NCBI RefSeq assembly: GCF_029892155.1
Contig: NZ_JARZAG010000002.1
Coordinates: forward strand, 186,001-250,000
Source of the DNA: Kitasatospora sp. GAS204B
Lineage (GTDB): Bacteria > Actinomycetota > Actinomycetes > Streptomycetales > Streptomycetaceae
DNA length: 64,000 nt
Reading direction: 5' to 3'
A program made the translations under genes and the position numbers. Position 1 is the stretch's first letter; each line of letters opens with the position of its first letter. Under the pieces are notes generated by a model. That model worked only from the letters and a program-made list of their open reading frames with translations. It was not told the DNA's origin and made no database searches. Of the stretch, positions 1 through 9,372 are shown piece by piece.

Positions 1-470
1 ACGGTGTCACCGGGCTTGACCCCGGCGTTGGTGAAGAGCATCCGGTAGGCGGTCAGCCAGGCCGTCGGCAGGCAGGCCGCCTCGGCGAAGGAGAGTTCGG
101 CCGGCTTGGGCAGCAGGTTCCAGGTCGGCACCGCCACCCGCTGGGCGAAGGTGCCCTGGTAGCGCTCGGTCAGGATGGAGCGCGGCTCGTCCGGCCCGAC
201 CCCGTGGCCGCTCTGGCCGATCACCGAGTGGATCACCACCTCGTTGCCCTGCTCGTCGATCCCGGCCGCGTCGCAGCCCAGGATCATCGGCAGCCGCTCG
301 GCGGGCAGGCCCACCCCGCGCAGCGACCAGAGGTCGTGGTGGTTGAGGGTGGCGGCCTTGACGGTCACCACGCTCCAGCCGGGCCGGGCCTCGGGCTCGG
401 GCAACTCCCCCAGCTCCAGGGCACTCAACGGGTCGTCAGCATCGATGCGGGCTGCGTAGGCGGCGAACAT
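1..470 (-). CDS. Zinc-binding (quinone/alcohol) dehydrogenase, MDR family, C-terminus cut by window edge
   Basis: The minus-strand reading frame opens with ATG at 470 and runs off the left edge, giving about 156 N-terminal residues. It starts MFAAYAARIDADDPLSALEL and shows the GroES-like fold of medium-chain dehydrogenases: a TLNHHDLWSLRG segment, the GCDAAGID motif and a later LPTAWLTAYRMLF stretch that precedes the nucleotide-binding domain. The nucleotide-binding half is outside the window. NAD(P)H-dependent oxidation or reduction of an alcohol or quinone is the family role; the substrate cannot be told. It lies downstream of the malic enzyme gene on the same strand, with a 107-bp gap. Confidence 0.8.
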   Translation of the reverse strand, partial: MFAAYAARIDADDPLSALELGELPEPEARPGWSVVTVKAATLNHHDLWSLRGVGLPAERLPMILGCDAAGIDEQGNEVVIHSVIGQSGHGVGPDEPRSILTERYQGTFAQRVAVPTWNLLPKPAELSFAEAACLPTAWLTAYRMLFTNAGVKPGDT

Positions 471-577
471 GGACCGGACACTAGCCAAGAACGGCCGCGG
501 CCCGGAACCACGCGAGGGTGTGACCTCCACCGCGTGTTCCGGGCCGACCGGTCCGACCAGTCCGTGCTGTCGGCGGA

Positions 578-1774
578 TCAGATCCGCGCGACGCCCTCGC
601 GCCGGGCCGCCTCGGCGACCGCCTTGGTGACCGCCGGCGCCACCCGGGCGTCGAACGGCGAGGGGATCACCTTCTGCGCCGTCAGCTCGTCGGCCACCAC
701 GGCGGCCAGCGCCTGCGCGGCGGCGAGCTTCATGCCCTCGGTGATCCGCGAGGCCCGCACCTGCAGCGCACCGGCGAAGATGCCGGGGAAGGCCAGCACG
801 TTGTTGATCTGGTTCGGGAAGTCCGAGCGCCCGGTGGCCACCACGGCCGCGTACTTGTGCGCGACCTCCGGGTGGATCTCCGGGTTCGGGTTGGCCATCG
901 CGAAGATGAAGCAGTCCTCGGCCATGGTGGCCACCGCCTCCTCCGGCACGGTGCCGCCGGAGACGCCGATGAAGACGTCCGCCCCGGCCAGCGCCTCGGC
1001 CAGGGTGCCCTTGAGCCCGGTCTTGTTGGTGAGCTCGGCGATCTCGGCCTTGACGTCGGTCAGGTCGCCGCGACCCTGGTACACCACGCCACGCCGGTCG
1101 CAGACCGAGACGTCGCCGATCCCGGCCGCCACCAGCATCTTGGCGATCGCGATACCCGCCGCACCGGCGCCGGAGATGACCGCGCGCAGCGAACCGATCT
1201 CCCGACCGGTCACCTTGGCGGCGTTCCACAGCGCGGCGGTGGTGACGATCGCGGTGCCGTGCTGGTCGTCGTGGAAGATCGGGATGTCCAGCGCGTCCTG
1301 CAGCCGGCGCTCGATCTCGAAGCAGCGGGGGGCGGAGATGTCCTCCAGGTTGACGCCGCCGAAGGACGGGGCGAGCCGGACCACGGTCTCCACGATCTCG
1401 TCCACGCCCGTGCAGTCCAGCGCGATCGGGACCGCGTCCACGCCGCCGAACTGCTTGAAGAGGATCGCCTTGCCCTCCATCACGGGCAGCGAGGCCTGCG
1501 GGCCGATGTCACCGAGGCCGAGCACGGCGGTGCCGTCGGTGACCACCGCGACCGTGTTGGCCTTCCAGGTGTAGTCGTTGACCAGTTCGGGCCGCTCGGC
1601 GATGGCGGTGCAGACCCGCGCGACCCCGGGGGTGTAGGCCAGGGACAGGTCGTCCGCGTCGCGCACCGGAACCGTGGCGCGCACCTCCATCTTGCCGCCG
1701 CGGTGAAGCGCGAACACGGCGTCGACCGGATCGTCGGTGTCCTCGGTACGAGGGTGGATGATCTCCGCTGCCAC
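578..1774 (-). CDS. NAD(P)-dependent malic enzyme
   Basis: This 398-residue protein oxidatively decarboxylates malate to pyruvate in the cytosol. Family signatures are visible: [12 protein letters not shown] near residue 45, the malic domain with [18 protein letters not shown], the [11 protein letters not shown] metal-binding motif around residue 165 and the [13 protein letters not shown] dinucleotide-binding loop near 205. The length fits the short bacterial malic enzyme type without a phosphotransacetylase domain. The start is GTG at 1774, preceded by a weak AAGAGG. It is divergent from the amino-acid ABC transporter genes, with a 553-bp intergenic region between. Confidence 0.93.
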   Translation of the reverse strand: MAAEIIHPRTEDTDDPVDAVFALHRGGKMEVRATVPVRDADDLSLAYTPGVARVCTAIAERPELVNDYTWKANTVAVVTDGTAVLGLGDIGPQASLPVMEGKAILFKQFGGVDAVPIALDCTGVDEIVETVVRLAPSFGGVNLEDISAPRCFEIERRLQDALDIPIFHDDQHGTAIVTTAALWNAAKVTGREIGSLRAVISGAGAAGIAIAKMLVAAGIGDVSVCDRRGVVYQGRGDLTDVKAEIAELTNKTGLKGTLAEALAGADVFIGVSGGTVPEEAVATMAEDCFIFAMANPNPEIHPEVAHKYAAVVATGRSDFPNQINNVLAFPGIFAGALQVRASRITEGMKLAAAQALAAVVADELTAQKVIPSPFDARVAPAVTKAVAEAARREGVARI

Positions 1775-2327
1775 GATGACCTCTTCGTCATTGATCAGCG
1801 AGGGCGCGTGGTGCGACGGCGTCGAACGGGCACGTCGAACGGCGGCCTCGAGTGAGGGTTTTGATGAGCCTGCGCTGGTGCTTTCCGGCAGAGCCTAGGA
1901 CGGGGCGACGGCACCGCACCTGTGCCATCGTCTCTCGTCACGCACTGTTCACCAGCCATGGTGATTCGTCACGCACTATCCGCAGGGGTGAACAGGAGGG
2001 CCCGGAGGGGAGCTGGTGCGTCGGCTACGGAGTCGGCGTCATGACTTCCGGTCCTGCGCACCCCGGCCCTGTCGCGGGCCGGCGGGTCTCTGTTCGGTAC
2101 CGGGGATCACCCGATAGCAGATTCTGACACACCCGGCGCTCGGTCCGGCAGACGGGGATGGCAGGATCACCCTCCCCGCCCCCCAATCGGCAACCTCGAC
2201 GGACACCGGCCGCGCACCCCTTCACCTGCGGCCACCTGGGCATACCGAGGTCGCGCTGCACACCCCAGCAGCCCCGCCGTGGCGGACCTCACTCGCTCTT
2301 CCCTCCCTCAGGAAGTCCAGTCCAGCC
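1775..2327. other. Divergent intergenic region, malic enzyme / ABC transporter
   Basis: This 553-bp stretch separates two divergent genes and must hold both promoters. I see no convincing ORF in it. There is a short GC dyad around 2068-2083 and an A/T-richer patch GATAGCAGATTCTGACACAC near 2112-2131. No confident promoter or RNA element could be assigned. Confidence 0.4.
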
Positions 2328-3230
2328 ATGCGCAACCGCACACTCGTACCCGCACTCGCTGTGAGCGTCCTGCTACTCACCGCCTGCGCCTCGATACCCA
2401 CCGCCCCCGTGGTCACCGGCCCCGGCCTGCTGGCCCAGCTGCCGAAGGAGCTGCGCACCGCGGGCGTGCTCCGGGTCGGTTCGAACCTCAACTACGCCCC
2501 GGTCGACTTCAAGGACCCCGGCACCAACCAGCCCAGCGGGCTCGACATCGACCTCATCGATGCACTCGGCAACTACCTGGGTCTGCGGATCCAGCTCGTC
2601 GACGAGCCGTTCGCCCAGCTCATCCCCGATGTCCAGAGCAACAGGCTCGACCTGGCGGTGTCCGCCGTGATCGACACCCCGGACCGCCAGCTGGGTACCG
2701 ACGACACCGGCGCGCGGAGCAATCCGGGCGTCGACTTCGTCGACTACTTCCTCACCGGCACCTCGATCCTGGTGAAGGCGGGCAACCCGCTCGGCATCGT
2801 CACCCTGGACAACCTCTGCGGGCGCACCATCGCCCTGCAGAGCGGCACCATCCAGGCCGAGATCGCCGCCCGCCAGGTGCCCGCCTGCCAGAAGGCCGGC
2901 AAGTCGCTGAAGATCGACCAGTTCGCCACCGACGCGCAGGCCCTGGCCGAGGTGGACTCCGGCGTGGCGGCGGCCGACCTCAACGACTACCCGGTCGCCG
3001 CCTACAACACCGAGCCCGACCACGGCGGCGGCCGGTACCAGGTGGTCGGCGCGATGATGCAGACCAGCCTCTACGGAATCACCGTCAACAAGTCGGACAC
3101 CGCGCTGCGCGACGTGCTGGCCAAGGCCCTGGACCAGCTGATCCGCAACGGCGGTTACGACCAGATCCTGACCAAGTGGAACGCCCGGGACGGCGCCGTG
3201 CCCAGTTCCACCGAGAACGGCGGTTTCTGA
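2328..3230 (+). CDS. Polar amino-acid ABC transporter substrate-binding lipoprotein (copy 1)
   Basis: A 300-residue extracytoplasmic binding lipoprotein. The signal peptide ends in the lipobox LLTAC (Cys about residue 20). It is followed by an SBP_bac_3 fold: RVGSNLNYAPVDFKDP, GLDIDLIDALGNYLGL, a VDYFLTGTSILVKAGNP hinge and a C-terminal LTKWNARDG helix. It should capture an amino acid for the permease and ATPase downstream. It is a paralog of the next gene and is separated from it by a strong hairpin, so it may be made in a different amount. The specific ligand is unknown. Confidence 0.9.
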   Translation: MRNRTLVPALAVSVLLLTACASIPTAPVVTGPGLLAQLPKELRTAGVLRVGSNLNYAPVDFKDPGTNQPSGLDIDLIDALGNYLGLRIQLVDEPFAQLIPDVQSNRLDLAVSAVIDTPDRQLGTDDTGARSNPGVDFVDYFLTGTSILVKAGNPLGIVTLDNLCGRTIALQSGTIQAEIAARQVPACQKAGKSLKIDQFATDAQALAEVDSGVAAADLNDYPVAAYNTEPDHGGGRYQVVGAMMQTSLYGITVNKSDTALRDVLAKALDQLIRNGGYDQILTKWNARDGAVPSSTENGGF

Positions 3231-3270
3231 GCCGCCCGCTGAGCCGCCGTCGGCACCGGCCGGGTGCCGC

Positions 3271-3312
3271 GGTCGGCTCCCGCCCGGGCGCATCACCGGG
3301 CGGGAGCCGACC
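3271..3312 (+). terminator. Hairpin terminator after the first binding-protein gene
   Basis: A perfect 17-bp inverted repeat (GGTCGGCTCCCGCCCGG and its complement) encloses an 8-nt loop. It lies 41 bp after the stop codon. No long T-tract follows, as is common for streptomycete terminators. It could terminate or attenuate transcription toward the second binding-protein gene. Confidence 0.75.
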
Positions 3313-3498
3313 CGCGATGAGAACCTGGCAGGAAAAGCACGGCGGAGCGATCACGTTACGCATTTTTGATCTCAATAGTGCTCCGCTCAACAGTTCGGTG
3401 ATGGCAGGATTCCCCCACCACCTCGGCGGAGGGTGGTCCACCCGAGCAGACCCGTACCGCGGCCCATCGGCATCACCTCTCACCAGGAGGCTCCCCCC

Positions 3499-4416
3499 AT
3501 GCGCACCCGCACCCGTCGCTCCAACACCGCTGCCCTCGGGGCGCTTCTCATCACCGGCACGCTGGTCGTCACCGGTTGCAGCAGTAGCAGCAAGAGCACC
3601 TCGAGCGGTTCTTCGGCGATACCCACCCCCAGCGCCGTCGCCTCGCTCGCCGCCCAGGTCCCCGCCGGCATCAAGTCCAGCGGCCAGCTCGTGGTCGCCG
3701 CGGACGCCTCGTACGCGCCCAACGAGTTCAAGGACGCCAACGGCAACATCGTCGGGATGGACGTCGACCTGGCCAAGGCCATCGCGCAGACGCTGGGTCT
3801 GACCGCCAACGTGCAGAACTCCGACTTCACCTCGATCATCCCGGGCATCACCTCGAACAAGTACAACCTCGGCATGAGCTCCTTCACCGACACCAAGGAG
3901 CGCGAGGGCACCGTCGACATGGTGACCTACTTCTCGGCCGGCACCAGCACGGCGGTCAAGGCGGGCAACCCGCAGAAGGTGGACCCCAACGACCTGTGCG
4001 GCAAGAAGGTCGCCGTGCAGACCGGCACCACCCAGGCCGACGAGATCAAGAACGTCCTCAACCCCGCCTGCAGCAAGGCCGGCAAGCCGACCATCCCGAA
4101 CAACGGCGACCAGTTCGACCTGCAGACCGACGTCACCCAGGCGGTGGTCTCGGGCCGCGACGACGTGATGCTCGCCGACTCGCCGGTGGTCGACTACGCG
4201 GTCAAGCAGACCAACGGCCAGCTGGAGACGATCGGCTCGGTCTCCGACACCGCCCCCTACGGGATCGTGGTCGCCAAGGGCTCGCCGCTGGGCCTGGCCG
4301 TCCAGGGCGCCGTCACCGAGCTGATGGCGAACGGCACCTACAAGGCCATCCTCGAGAAGTGGGGCGTGCAGGCCGGCGCCGTCAACCAGTCGGTCATCAA
4401 CGGTGCCACCAGCTGA
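3499..4416 (+). CDS. Polar amino-acid ABC transporter substrate-binding lipoprotein (copy 2)
   Basis: A 305-residue lipoprotein with signal peptide and lipobox VVTGC, then a Ser-rich linker and an SBP_bac_3 domain (VVAADASYAPNEFKDANG, GMDVDLAKAIAQTLGL, STAVKAGNP, ILEKWGVQAGAVNQ). ATG at 3499 was chosen over an upstream in-frame GTG (3433) because AGGAGG sits at 3484-3489 and the signal peptide begins there. It shares the VKAGNP and DLCG blocks with the preceding gene. Only 36 bp separate it from the permease gene, so it probably forms the transport operon with the next two genes. Confidence 0.92.
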   Translation: MRTRTRRSNTAALGALLITGTLVVTGCSSSSKSTSSGSSAIPTPSAVASLAAQVPAGIKSSGQLVVAADASYAPNEFKDANGNIVGMDVDLAKAIAQTLGLTANVQNSDFTSIIPGITSNKYNLGMSSFTDTKEREGTVDMVTYFSAGTSTAVKAGNPQKVDPNDLCGKKVAVQTGTTQADEIKNVLNPACSKAGKPTIPNNGDQFDLQTDVTQAVVSGRDDVMLADSPVVDYAVKQTNGQLETIGSVSDTAPYGIVVAKGSPLGLAVQGAVTELMANGTYKAILEKWGVQAGAVNQSVINGATS

Positions 4417-4452
4417 CCCGGTTCCCCCGACTCAATCCCCTGAGGCCACGCT

Positions 4453-5427
4453 GTGAACGCAACAGAGAAGGGGGCGGCGGAACCAGGACGGCCTGAGGCC
4501 ATCAAGGCCGTCCCGGTCCGCCACCCCGGACGTTGGGCCGGAGCCATCGTCGTCGCGGTCCTCGCGGCGATGCTGATCCACGCCCTGATCGAGAACCCCG
4601 CCTTCGAGTGGCACGTGGTCGGCCAGACCCTGTTCAACTCGCAGATCCTGCACGGTGTCCGGGTCACCCTGGAGCTGACCGTGCTGTCGATGCTGATGGG
4701 CGTGGTCGGCGGCGTGCTGCTCGCGGTGATGCGGCTCTCGCCCAATCCACTGCTCTCCACCGTCGCCTGGATCTACATCTGGGTCTTCCGCGGCACACCG
4801 GTGCTGGTGCAGCTGGTGTTCTGGAACTTCCTGGGCGCGATCTGGGTCAAGCTGTCGATCGGCATCCCGTTCGGCCCGGAGTTCTGGTCCGGCACCACCA
4901 ACACGCTGATCCCGGTCTTCACCGCCGCGCTGCTGGGCCTGGGCCTGAACGAGGCGGCCTACATGGCCGAGATCGTCCGCGGCGGGATCCAGTCGGTGGA
5001 CGAGGGCCAGACCGAGGCGGCCCACGCGCTCGGCATGAGCCAGACCACCGCACTGCGCCGGATCGTGCTGCCCCAGGCGATGCGGGTGATCATCCCGCCG
5101 ACCGGCAACGAGACCATCTCGATGCTGAAGACCACCTCACTGGTCCAGGTCATCTCCTTGCAGGAGCTGTTCACGGCCGGCCACGACATCTACTCGCGCA
5201 CGTTCCAGACCATCCCGGTGCTGATCGCGGTGAGCATCTGGTACCTGTTCATGACCTCCGTGCTGACCGTCGGGCAGTACTACGTTGAGAGGTACTACGC
5301 CCGCGGCGCCAACCGGGTGCTGCCGCCCACCCCGCTCCAGCGACTGCGGCGGCTGATCGCCGGAAAGCCCACCCCGGGCACCAAGTCCGACGTGGTACCG
5401 GGACTTGAGGGAGGTGGTCACGTATGA
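4453..5427 (+). CDS. Amino-acid ABC transporter permease (HisM/GlnP family)
   Basis: A 324-residue inner-membrane permease. After a short cytoplasmic N-terminus there is a first membrane span ([19 protein letters not shown]). The core then carries the family marks [21 protein letters not shown] and the EAA loop [31 protein letters not shown] that contacts the ATPase. The start is GTG at 4453. Its stop overlaps the start of the ATPase gene by 4 bp, indicating translational coupling. It moves an amino acid into the cell with the adjacent binding protein. Confidence 0.92.
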   Translation: MNATEKGAAEPGRPEAIKAVPVRHPGRWAGAIVVAVLAAMLIHALIENPAFEWHVVGQTLFNSQILHGVRVTLELTVLSMLMGVVGGVLLAVMRLSPNPLLSTVAWIYIWVFRGTPVLVQLVFWNFLGAIWVKLSIGIPFGPEFWSGTTNTLIPVFTAALLGLGLNEAAYMAEIVRGGIQSVDEGQTEAAHALGMSQTTALRRIVLPQAMRVIIPPTGNETISMLKTTSLVQVISLQELFTAGHDIYSRTFQTIPVLIAVSIWYLFMTSVLTVGQYYVERYYARGANRVLPPTPLQRLRRLIAGKPTPGTKSDVVPGLEGGGHV

Positions 5428-6212
5428 CCGAGCAGAGCGACGCACCGGCCGGCGATGCCATGGTGCGGGCCGAGGGCGTGCACAAGTCGTACGGCCTGGT
5501 CGAGGTGCTCAAGGGGATCGACCTCCAGGTCCGCCCGCGCGAGGTGTTCTGCCTGGTCGGCCCGTCCGGCTCGGGCAAGTCGACCTTCCTGCGCTGCATC
5601 AACCACCTGGAGAAGATCAACGCGGGCCGGCTCTGGGTGGACGGCGAGCTGGTGGGCTACCGCCAGAAGGGCGAGAAGCTCTACGAGCTCAGGGACCGCG
5701 AGGTGGCCGTCAAACGCCGCGACATCGGCATGGTCTTCCAGCGCTTCAACCTGTTCCCGCACATGACCGCCGTGGAGAACGTGATGGAGGCGCCGGTCCA
5801 GGTCAAGAAGCGGAGCAAGGGCGAGGCCAGGGACCAGGCGATGGCGCTGCTGGAGCGGGTCGGGATGGCCGACAAGGCCAGGAACTACCCCTCCCAGCTC
5901 TCCGGCGGCCAGCAGCAGCGGGTGGCGATCGCCCGGGCACTGGCGATGCAGCCCAAGCTGATGCTCTTCGACGAGCCCACCTCGGCGCTCGACCCCGAGC
6001 TGGTCGGCGAGGTGCTGGACGTGATGCGCGGGCTGGCCGAGGAGGGCATGACGATGATCGTGGTCACCCACGAGATGGGCTTCGCCCGTGAGGTGGGCGA
6101 CGCGCTGGTCTTCATGGACGACGGGGTGGTGGTCGAGTCGGGCAGCCCGCGCGAGGTGCTCGCCAATCCACGGCACGAGCGCACCAAGGCCTTCCTGTCC
6201 AAGGTGCTCTGA
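5424..6212 (+). CDS. Amino-acid ABC transporter ATP-binding protein (GlnQ-like)
   Basis: A 262-residue ATPase with Walker [10 protein letters not shown] (about 49-57), the Q-loop [12 protein letters not shown], signature [15 protein letters not shown], Walker [14 protein letters not shown] and the switch histidine in VVTHEMGFA. This is the pattern of polar amino-acid uptake ATPases. It overlaps the permease stop by 4 bp and is the last gene of the transport operon. A strong hairpin follows at 6242-6275. Confidence 0.95.
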   Translation: MTEQSDAPAGDAMVRAEGVHKSYGLVEVLKGIDLQVRPREVFCLVGPSGSGKSTFLRCINHLEKINAGRLWVDGELVGYRQKGEKLYELRDREVAVKRRDIGMVFQRFNLFPHMTAVENVMEAPVQVKKRSKGEARDQAMALLERVGMADKARNYPSQLSGGQQQRVAIARALAMQPKLMLFDEPTSALDPELVGEVLDVMRGLAEEGMTMIVVTHEMGFAREVGDALVFMDDGVVVESGSPREVLANPRHERTKAFLSKVL

Positions 6213-6241
6213 GGCCGGCCCCAGCCGTGGTCGCGGCAGGT

Positions 6242-6275
6242 CAGGGCGCCGGTCCCGGTCGGGGCCGGCGCCCTG
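6242..6275 (+). terminator. Hairpin terminator of the amino-acid ABC operon
   Basis: An 11-bp GC stem, CAGGGCGCCGG with its complement, encloses a 12-nt loop. It starts 29 bp after the ATPase stop codon. Confidence 0.65.
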
Positions 6276-6357
6276 GGCTGTCGGCCCGTACGCGTTCCCG
6301 GCAAAAGGTAATAGGCTTCAAGCAGACTACCCATTACGCGCTGCGGAGGATTTCCCG

Positions 6358-6963
6358 GTGGAGCTCGCCCTGTACGCCGACTACGCGGTCCGGCTGGTCA
6401 ACAGCGAGGAGCCGGAGCGCGGCACCGACGCGCTGGTCAGCGTGGACGCGGTGCGCGCGCTCTTCGGCAGCCCGACCTCACGCGGTGCGCGGCTGACCGA
6501 GGCCGCCGACCTGCCCCGGCTGCGGGCGGTGCGCGGCCGGCTGCGCGCGGTCTTCGAGGCCGCTGCGGCCGGCGACGAGGTGCGCGGGGTCGATCTGCTG
6601 AACGAACTGATGATCGAGTACCCGGTCAGCCCGCTGGTCTCCGGGCACGACTACCTGGACGAGAGCGGCCGGCCGCGCTGGCACCTGCACCTGGCGGACA
6701 ACGCGGCCAGCGCCACCGCCGCCTTCACCGCGGTGGCCTGCATGGGCCTGGCGATCCACCTCACCGAGCTGGGCGCGGACCGGCTCGGCATCTGCCAGGC
6801 CGCGCCGTGCCGCAACGCCTATCTGGACACCTCGACCAACCGCTCGCGCCGGTACTGCTCGGACCGCTGCGCGACCCGGGCCAACGTGGCGGCCTACCGG
6901 GCGCGCAAGCGGCAGGAGGCCGCAGCCGCAGCCGAGGCGGCCACCGCTACAGCTCGGGGCTGA
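6358..6963 (+). CDS. CGNR zinc-finger / ABATE-domain protein
   Basis: A 201-residue protein with an N-terminal ABATE-type helical domain and a C-terminal CGNR zinc finger. The finger reads GICQAAPCRNAYLDTSTNRS then RRYCSDRCATRANVAAYRAR, giving four cysteines in the treble-clef pattern. Members are treated as stress-response transcriptional regulators, but the target is unknown. The GTG start at 6358 is supported by GGAGGA at 6345-6350; the open frame extends upstream to 6088 but overlaps the ABC ATPase gene and is not used. It converges with sodX and the two ends overlap by 17 bp. Confidence 0.85.
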   Translation: MELALYADYAVRLVNSEEPERGTDALVSVDAVRALFGSPTSRGARLTEAADLPRLRAVRGRLRAVFEAAAAGDEVRGVDLLNELMIEYPVSPLVSGHDYLDESGRPRWHLHLADNAASATAAFTAVACMGLAIHLTELGADRLGICQAAPCRNAYLDTSTNRSRRYCSDRCATRANVAAYRARKRQEAAAAAEAATATARG

Positions 6964-7414
6964 GCCGCCGGAACACCCCGAACCGGGCCGCCAGGCCCGG
7001 CCAGCGGCCCAGCGGCCGGGTGCAGAGCAGCCGCTCCAGCCAGCCGGCCGGAGCCAGCCAGACCGGGTTCGGGGAGAGCCGCAGCAGCACCCGGCCGAGC
7101 ACCAGATCGTCGGGTACCGCGCCGTACTCCCGGCTGTCGTTCTCCACGAACTGGTTGTCGGAGAGCAGCCACCAGCCCTTGGCCCGCCGCTCGGTGGCCC
7201 GTTTCACCACCAGCAGGTCCTGGCGCAGCGGGTGACGGACCAGCACCACCGCGCCGGGCCGCACCCGGGCGCCGTACCGCACCAGCAGCCGGTCGCCGTG
7301 GTACAGGGTGGGCACCATCGAAGGCCCGGCCACGTCCATCAGCCCCAACGGCAGCAAGCCGCCTCCCGTACGCTCCGCAGGTTCTGGGCCCGCGTCAGTG
7401 CCCCGTCGCCGCAT
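6947..7414 (-). CDS. sodX: Nickel superoxide dismutase maturation protease SodX
   Basis: A 155-residue S26-family signal-peptidase-like protease. The catalytic serine is in GPSMVPTL (S32) and the general-base lysine in LLVVKRATE (K71), with the SDN motif GWWLLSDNQFVENDSREYG further on. It lacks an obvious N-terminal membrane anchor. It is known to sit next to sodN and to remove the SodN leader so that the mature His1 becomes available for nickel. The start at 7414 has a good GGAGGT just upstream; the open frame continues further but without such support. It is divergent from sodN. Confidence 0.92.
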   Translation of the reverse strand: MRRRGTDAGPEPAERTGGGLLPLGLMDVAGPSMVPTLYHGDRLLVRYGARVRPGAVVLVRHPLRQDLLVVKRATERRAKGWWLLSDNQFVENDSREYGAVPDDLVLGRVLLRLSPNPVWLAPAGWLERLLCTRPLGRWPGLAARFGVFRRLSPEL

Positions 7415-7599
7415 CGCCGTACCTCCTTGTCGCGCCCGCCGGCTCCCGTCCTCGGGACCAGCATCCCGCATCGTCAACGTGTGCCCGATATCGACCGGTT
7501 CCGACTCAACCTTTTGCCCTAGGTCCCCGTCCCGACCGAGAGATCCGGGGGGTCGCGGGGTAGTCTCGGCCCGGGAAGACGATCTAAGGAAGGACTCCC

Positions 7600-7995
7600 A
7601 TGTTCTCTCGTCTGTTTGCACCGCGGGTCACCGCTCACGCCCACTGCGACCTGCCCTGCGGTGTCTACGACCCCGCCCAGGCCCGCATCGAGGCCGAGTC
7701 GGTGAAGGGTACTCAGGAGAAGTACCAGGCCAACGAGGACGCCCACTTCCGCGCGCGCGCCATCATCATCAAGGAGCAGCGCGCCGAGGCCGTCAAGCAC
7801 CACCTGTCGGTGCTGTGGAGCGACTACTTCAAGGCCCCGCACTTCGAGAAGTACCCGGAGCTGCACAAGCTCTTCAACGACGCCCTGAAGGCCGCCTCGG
7901 CCGCCAAGGCCTCGACCGACCCGGCCACCGGCCAGACCCTGCTGGACTACATCGCCCAGATCGACAAGATCTTCTGGGAGACCAAGCAGGCCTGA
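7600..7995 (+). CDS. sodN: Nickel-containing superoxide dismutase
   Basis: A 131-residue precursor whose leader ends at residue 14, exposing HCDLPCGVYDP. His15, Cys16 and Cys20 of the precursor become His1, Cys2 and Cys6, the nickel hook ligands that disproportionate superoxide. The rest is the expected four-helix bundle with FRARAIIIKEQRAEAVKHHLSVLW. AAGGAAGGA lies just before the ATG. Divergent sodX supplies the processing protease. In Streptomyces sodN is expressed when nickel is sufficient, opposite to the Fe-SOD gene; no Nur box was clearly identified here. Confidence 0.97.
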   Translation: MFSRLFAPRVTAHAHCDLPCGVYDPAQARIEAESVKGTQEKYQANEDAHFRARAIIIKEQRAEAVKHHLSVLWSDYFKAPHFEKYPELHKLFNDALKAASAAKASTDPATGQTLLDYIAQIDKIFWETKQA

Positions 7996-8018
7996 ACCCG
8001 GCCCGGGTCAAGCTGACG

Positions 8019-8054
8019 CCGATGCCCTTCGCTCTTTCGAGCGAAGGGCATCGG
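8019..8054 (+). terminator. sodN 3' hairpin
   Basis: A perfect 16-bp stem (CCGATGCCCTTCGCTC and its complement) with a TTTC loop begins 24 bp after the sodN stop. It is the likely terminator. In S. coelicolor the sodN 3' UTR gives rise to a small RNA acting on sodF, so this hairpin could also be the 3' end of such an sRNA. Confidence 0.8.
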
Positions 8055-8084
8055 TCGTGACCGGAGCCAAGTACCCTCGGAGGC

Positions 8085-8561
8085 ATGATCAGAGCCGCCG
8101 TCGCCGAGGACGTCCCGACCATCATCGAACTGATCCGCGAACTGGCGGACTACGAGAAGGCCCTGGACCAGGCCAGAGCCACCGAGGAGCAGCTGCGCGA
8201 GGCGCTGTTCGGCGAGCACCCGGCGGTCTTCGCACTGATCGCCGAGGACGACCGGACGGCCGAGACGGTCGGCTTCGCGCTCTGGTTCCGCAACTTCTCC
8301 ACCTGGACCGGCAGTCACGGGATCTACCTGGAGGACCTCTACGTGCGCCCCGAGGCGCGCGGCGGCGGTCACGGCAAGGCCCTGCTGACCGAGCTGGCCC
8401 GGATCGCGGTGGAGCGCGGCTACGGGCGCCTCGAGTGGTCGGTGCTGGACTGGAACGAGCCGTCGATCGGCTTCTACAAGTCGCTCCACGCCGAACCGAT
8501 GGACGAGTGGACGGTGTTCCGGCTGACCGGCGAGCCGCTGGCGGAGCTGGGAAAGCGCTGA
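8085..8561 (+). CDS. GNAT family N-acetyltransferase (diamine acetyltransferase-like)
   Basis: A 158-residue single-domain acetyltransferase starting MIRAAVAEDVPTIIELIREL. The acetyl-CoA-binding motif A is YLEDLYVRPEARGGGHGKALL (about residues 83-103), followed by WSVLDWNEPSIGFYKSLHAE, which is typical of spermidine/spermine-type N-acetyltransferases. The substrate is not proven. It follows the sodN terminator and is probably transcribed on its own. Confidence 0.88.
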   Translation: MIRAAVAEDVPTIIELIRELADYEKALDQARATEEQLREALFGEHPAVFALIAEDDRTAETVGFALWFRNFSTWTGSHGIYLEDLYVRPEARGGGHGKALLTELARIAVERGYGRLEWSVLDWNEPSIGFYKSLHAEPMDEWTVFRLTGEPLAELGKR

Positions 8562-8776
8562 CGACCTGCGGCGAATCCGGTCACAGGTCGCGACATCCAT
8601 CGGCCGATCGCGGTAACGTCTCGGCGGACGGCCCGCGTCCGGCACCGCCCGACTGGGTAGGACTGGGACGTACCGCACCACCCCTCAAGACAGTTGGGGC
8701 GAAGCAGTTGAGCCAAGCAACAGAACGTGCCGAGGCCCTCGGGTCACCAGCACAGCGCGTCACCCAGGAGGTGAGG

Positions 8777-9208
8777 GTGTCCCAGATCGACGGCGCTGCC
8801 GAGTCGCGGGACGAAACGGCCGCCAAGGACTTCGTGGAGGTCCGACTGCCCGCCCAGGGCGCTTACCTCTCGGTCCTGCGGACGGCCACGGCCGGCCTCG
8901 CGGCCCGGCTGGACTTCACCCTGGACGAGATCGAGGACCTACGGATCGCAGTCGACGAGGCCTGCGCCATCCTGCTCCAGCAGGCGGTGCCGGGTTCGGT
9001 GCTGACCTGCGAGTTCCGGCTGGTCGGCGACGCGCTGCGGGTCACCGTCTCGGCGCCGACCACGGACGGCCGGGCGCCCGAGCGCGACACCTTCGCCTGG
9101 ACGGTGCTCTCCGCGCTGGCCGGCGAGGTGGAGTCCTCGGTGGCCGAGGACCGGACGGTCAGCATCAGCCTGCACAAGAAGCGCGGCGGGACGATCCTCC
9201 AGCCGTGA
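8777..9208 (+). CDS. prsH: Anti-sigma factor (RsbW-type serine kinase), probable PrsH/UshX
   Basis: A 143-residue GHKL ATPase of the RsbW/SpoIIAB type, with the N-box region LDEIEDLRIAVDEACAILL (about 58-76). It probably binds and inhibits the sigma factor encoded next door. The start is GTG at 8777 with AGGAGG at 8766-8771; a TTG at 8708 is a possible longer start. The protein and its position before the sigma gene match UshX/PrsH, the anti-SigH factor of S. coelicolor; that assignment is from synteny as I remember it. Confidence 0.85.
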   Translation: MSQIDGAAESRDETAAKDFVEVRLPAQGAYLSVLRTATAGLAARLDFTLDEIEDLRIAVDEACAILLQQAVPGSVLTCEFRLVGDALRVTVSAPTTDGRAPERDTFAWTVLSALAGEVESSVAEDRTVSISLHKKRGGTILQP

Positions 9209-9372
9209 TCCGGCCACCCGGCCTGACCCGCGCAGGGCACCGGTGGGGCACTGCCACGACCCCTCCGGGGGCGGGGGCGTTCCCGCTCCGGGGCCCGATC
9301 GCGGTACAACCAATGTGATGGCCCGGCCGCGCCGGCGGCCCGGGCGCTCCCGGAACGGAACGGGGGATCGCC

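Noticed and set aside
1852..2127. 91-codon ORF in the malic enzyme/ABC intergenic region
   Set aside because: No ribosome binding site, low-complexity Arg/Gly-rich translation and no recognisable motif.
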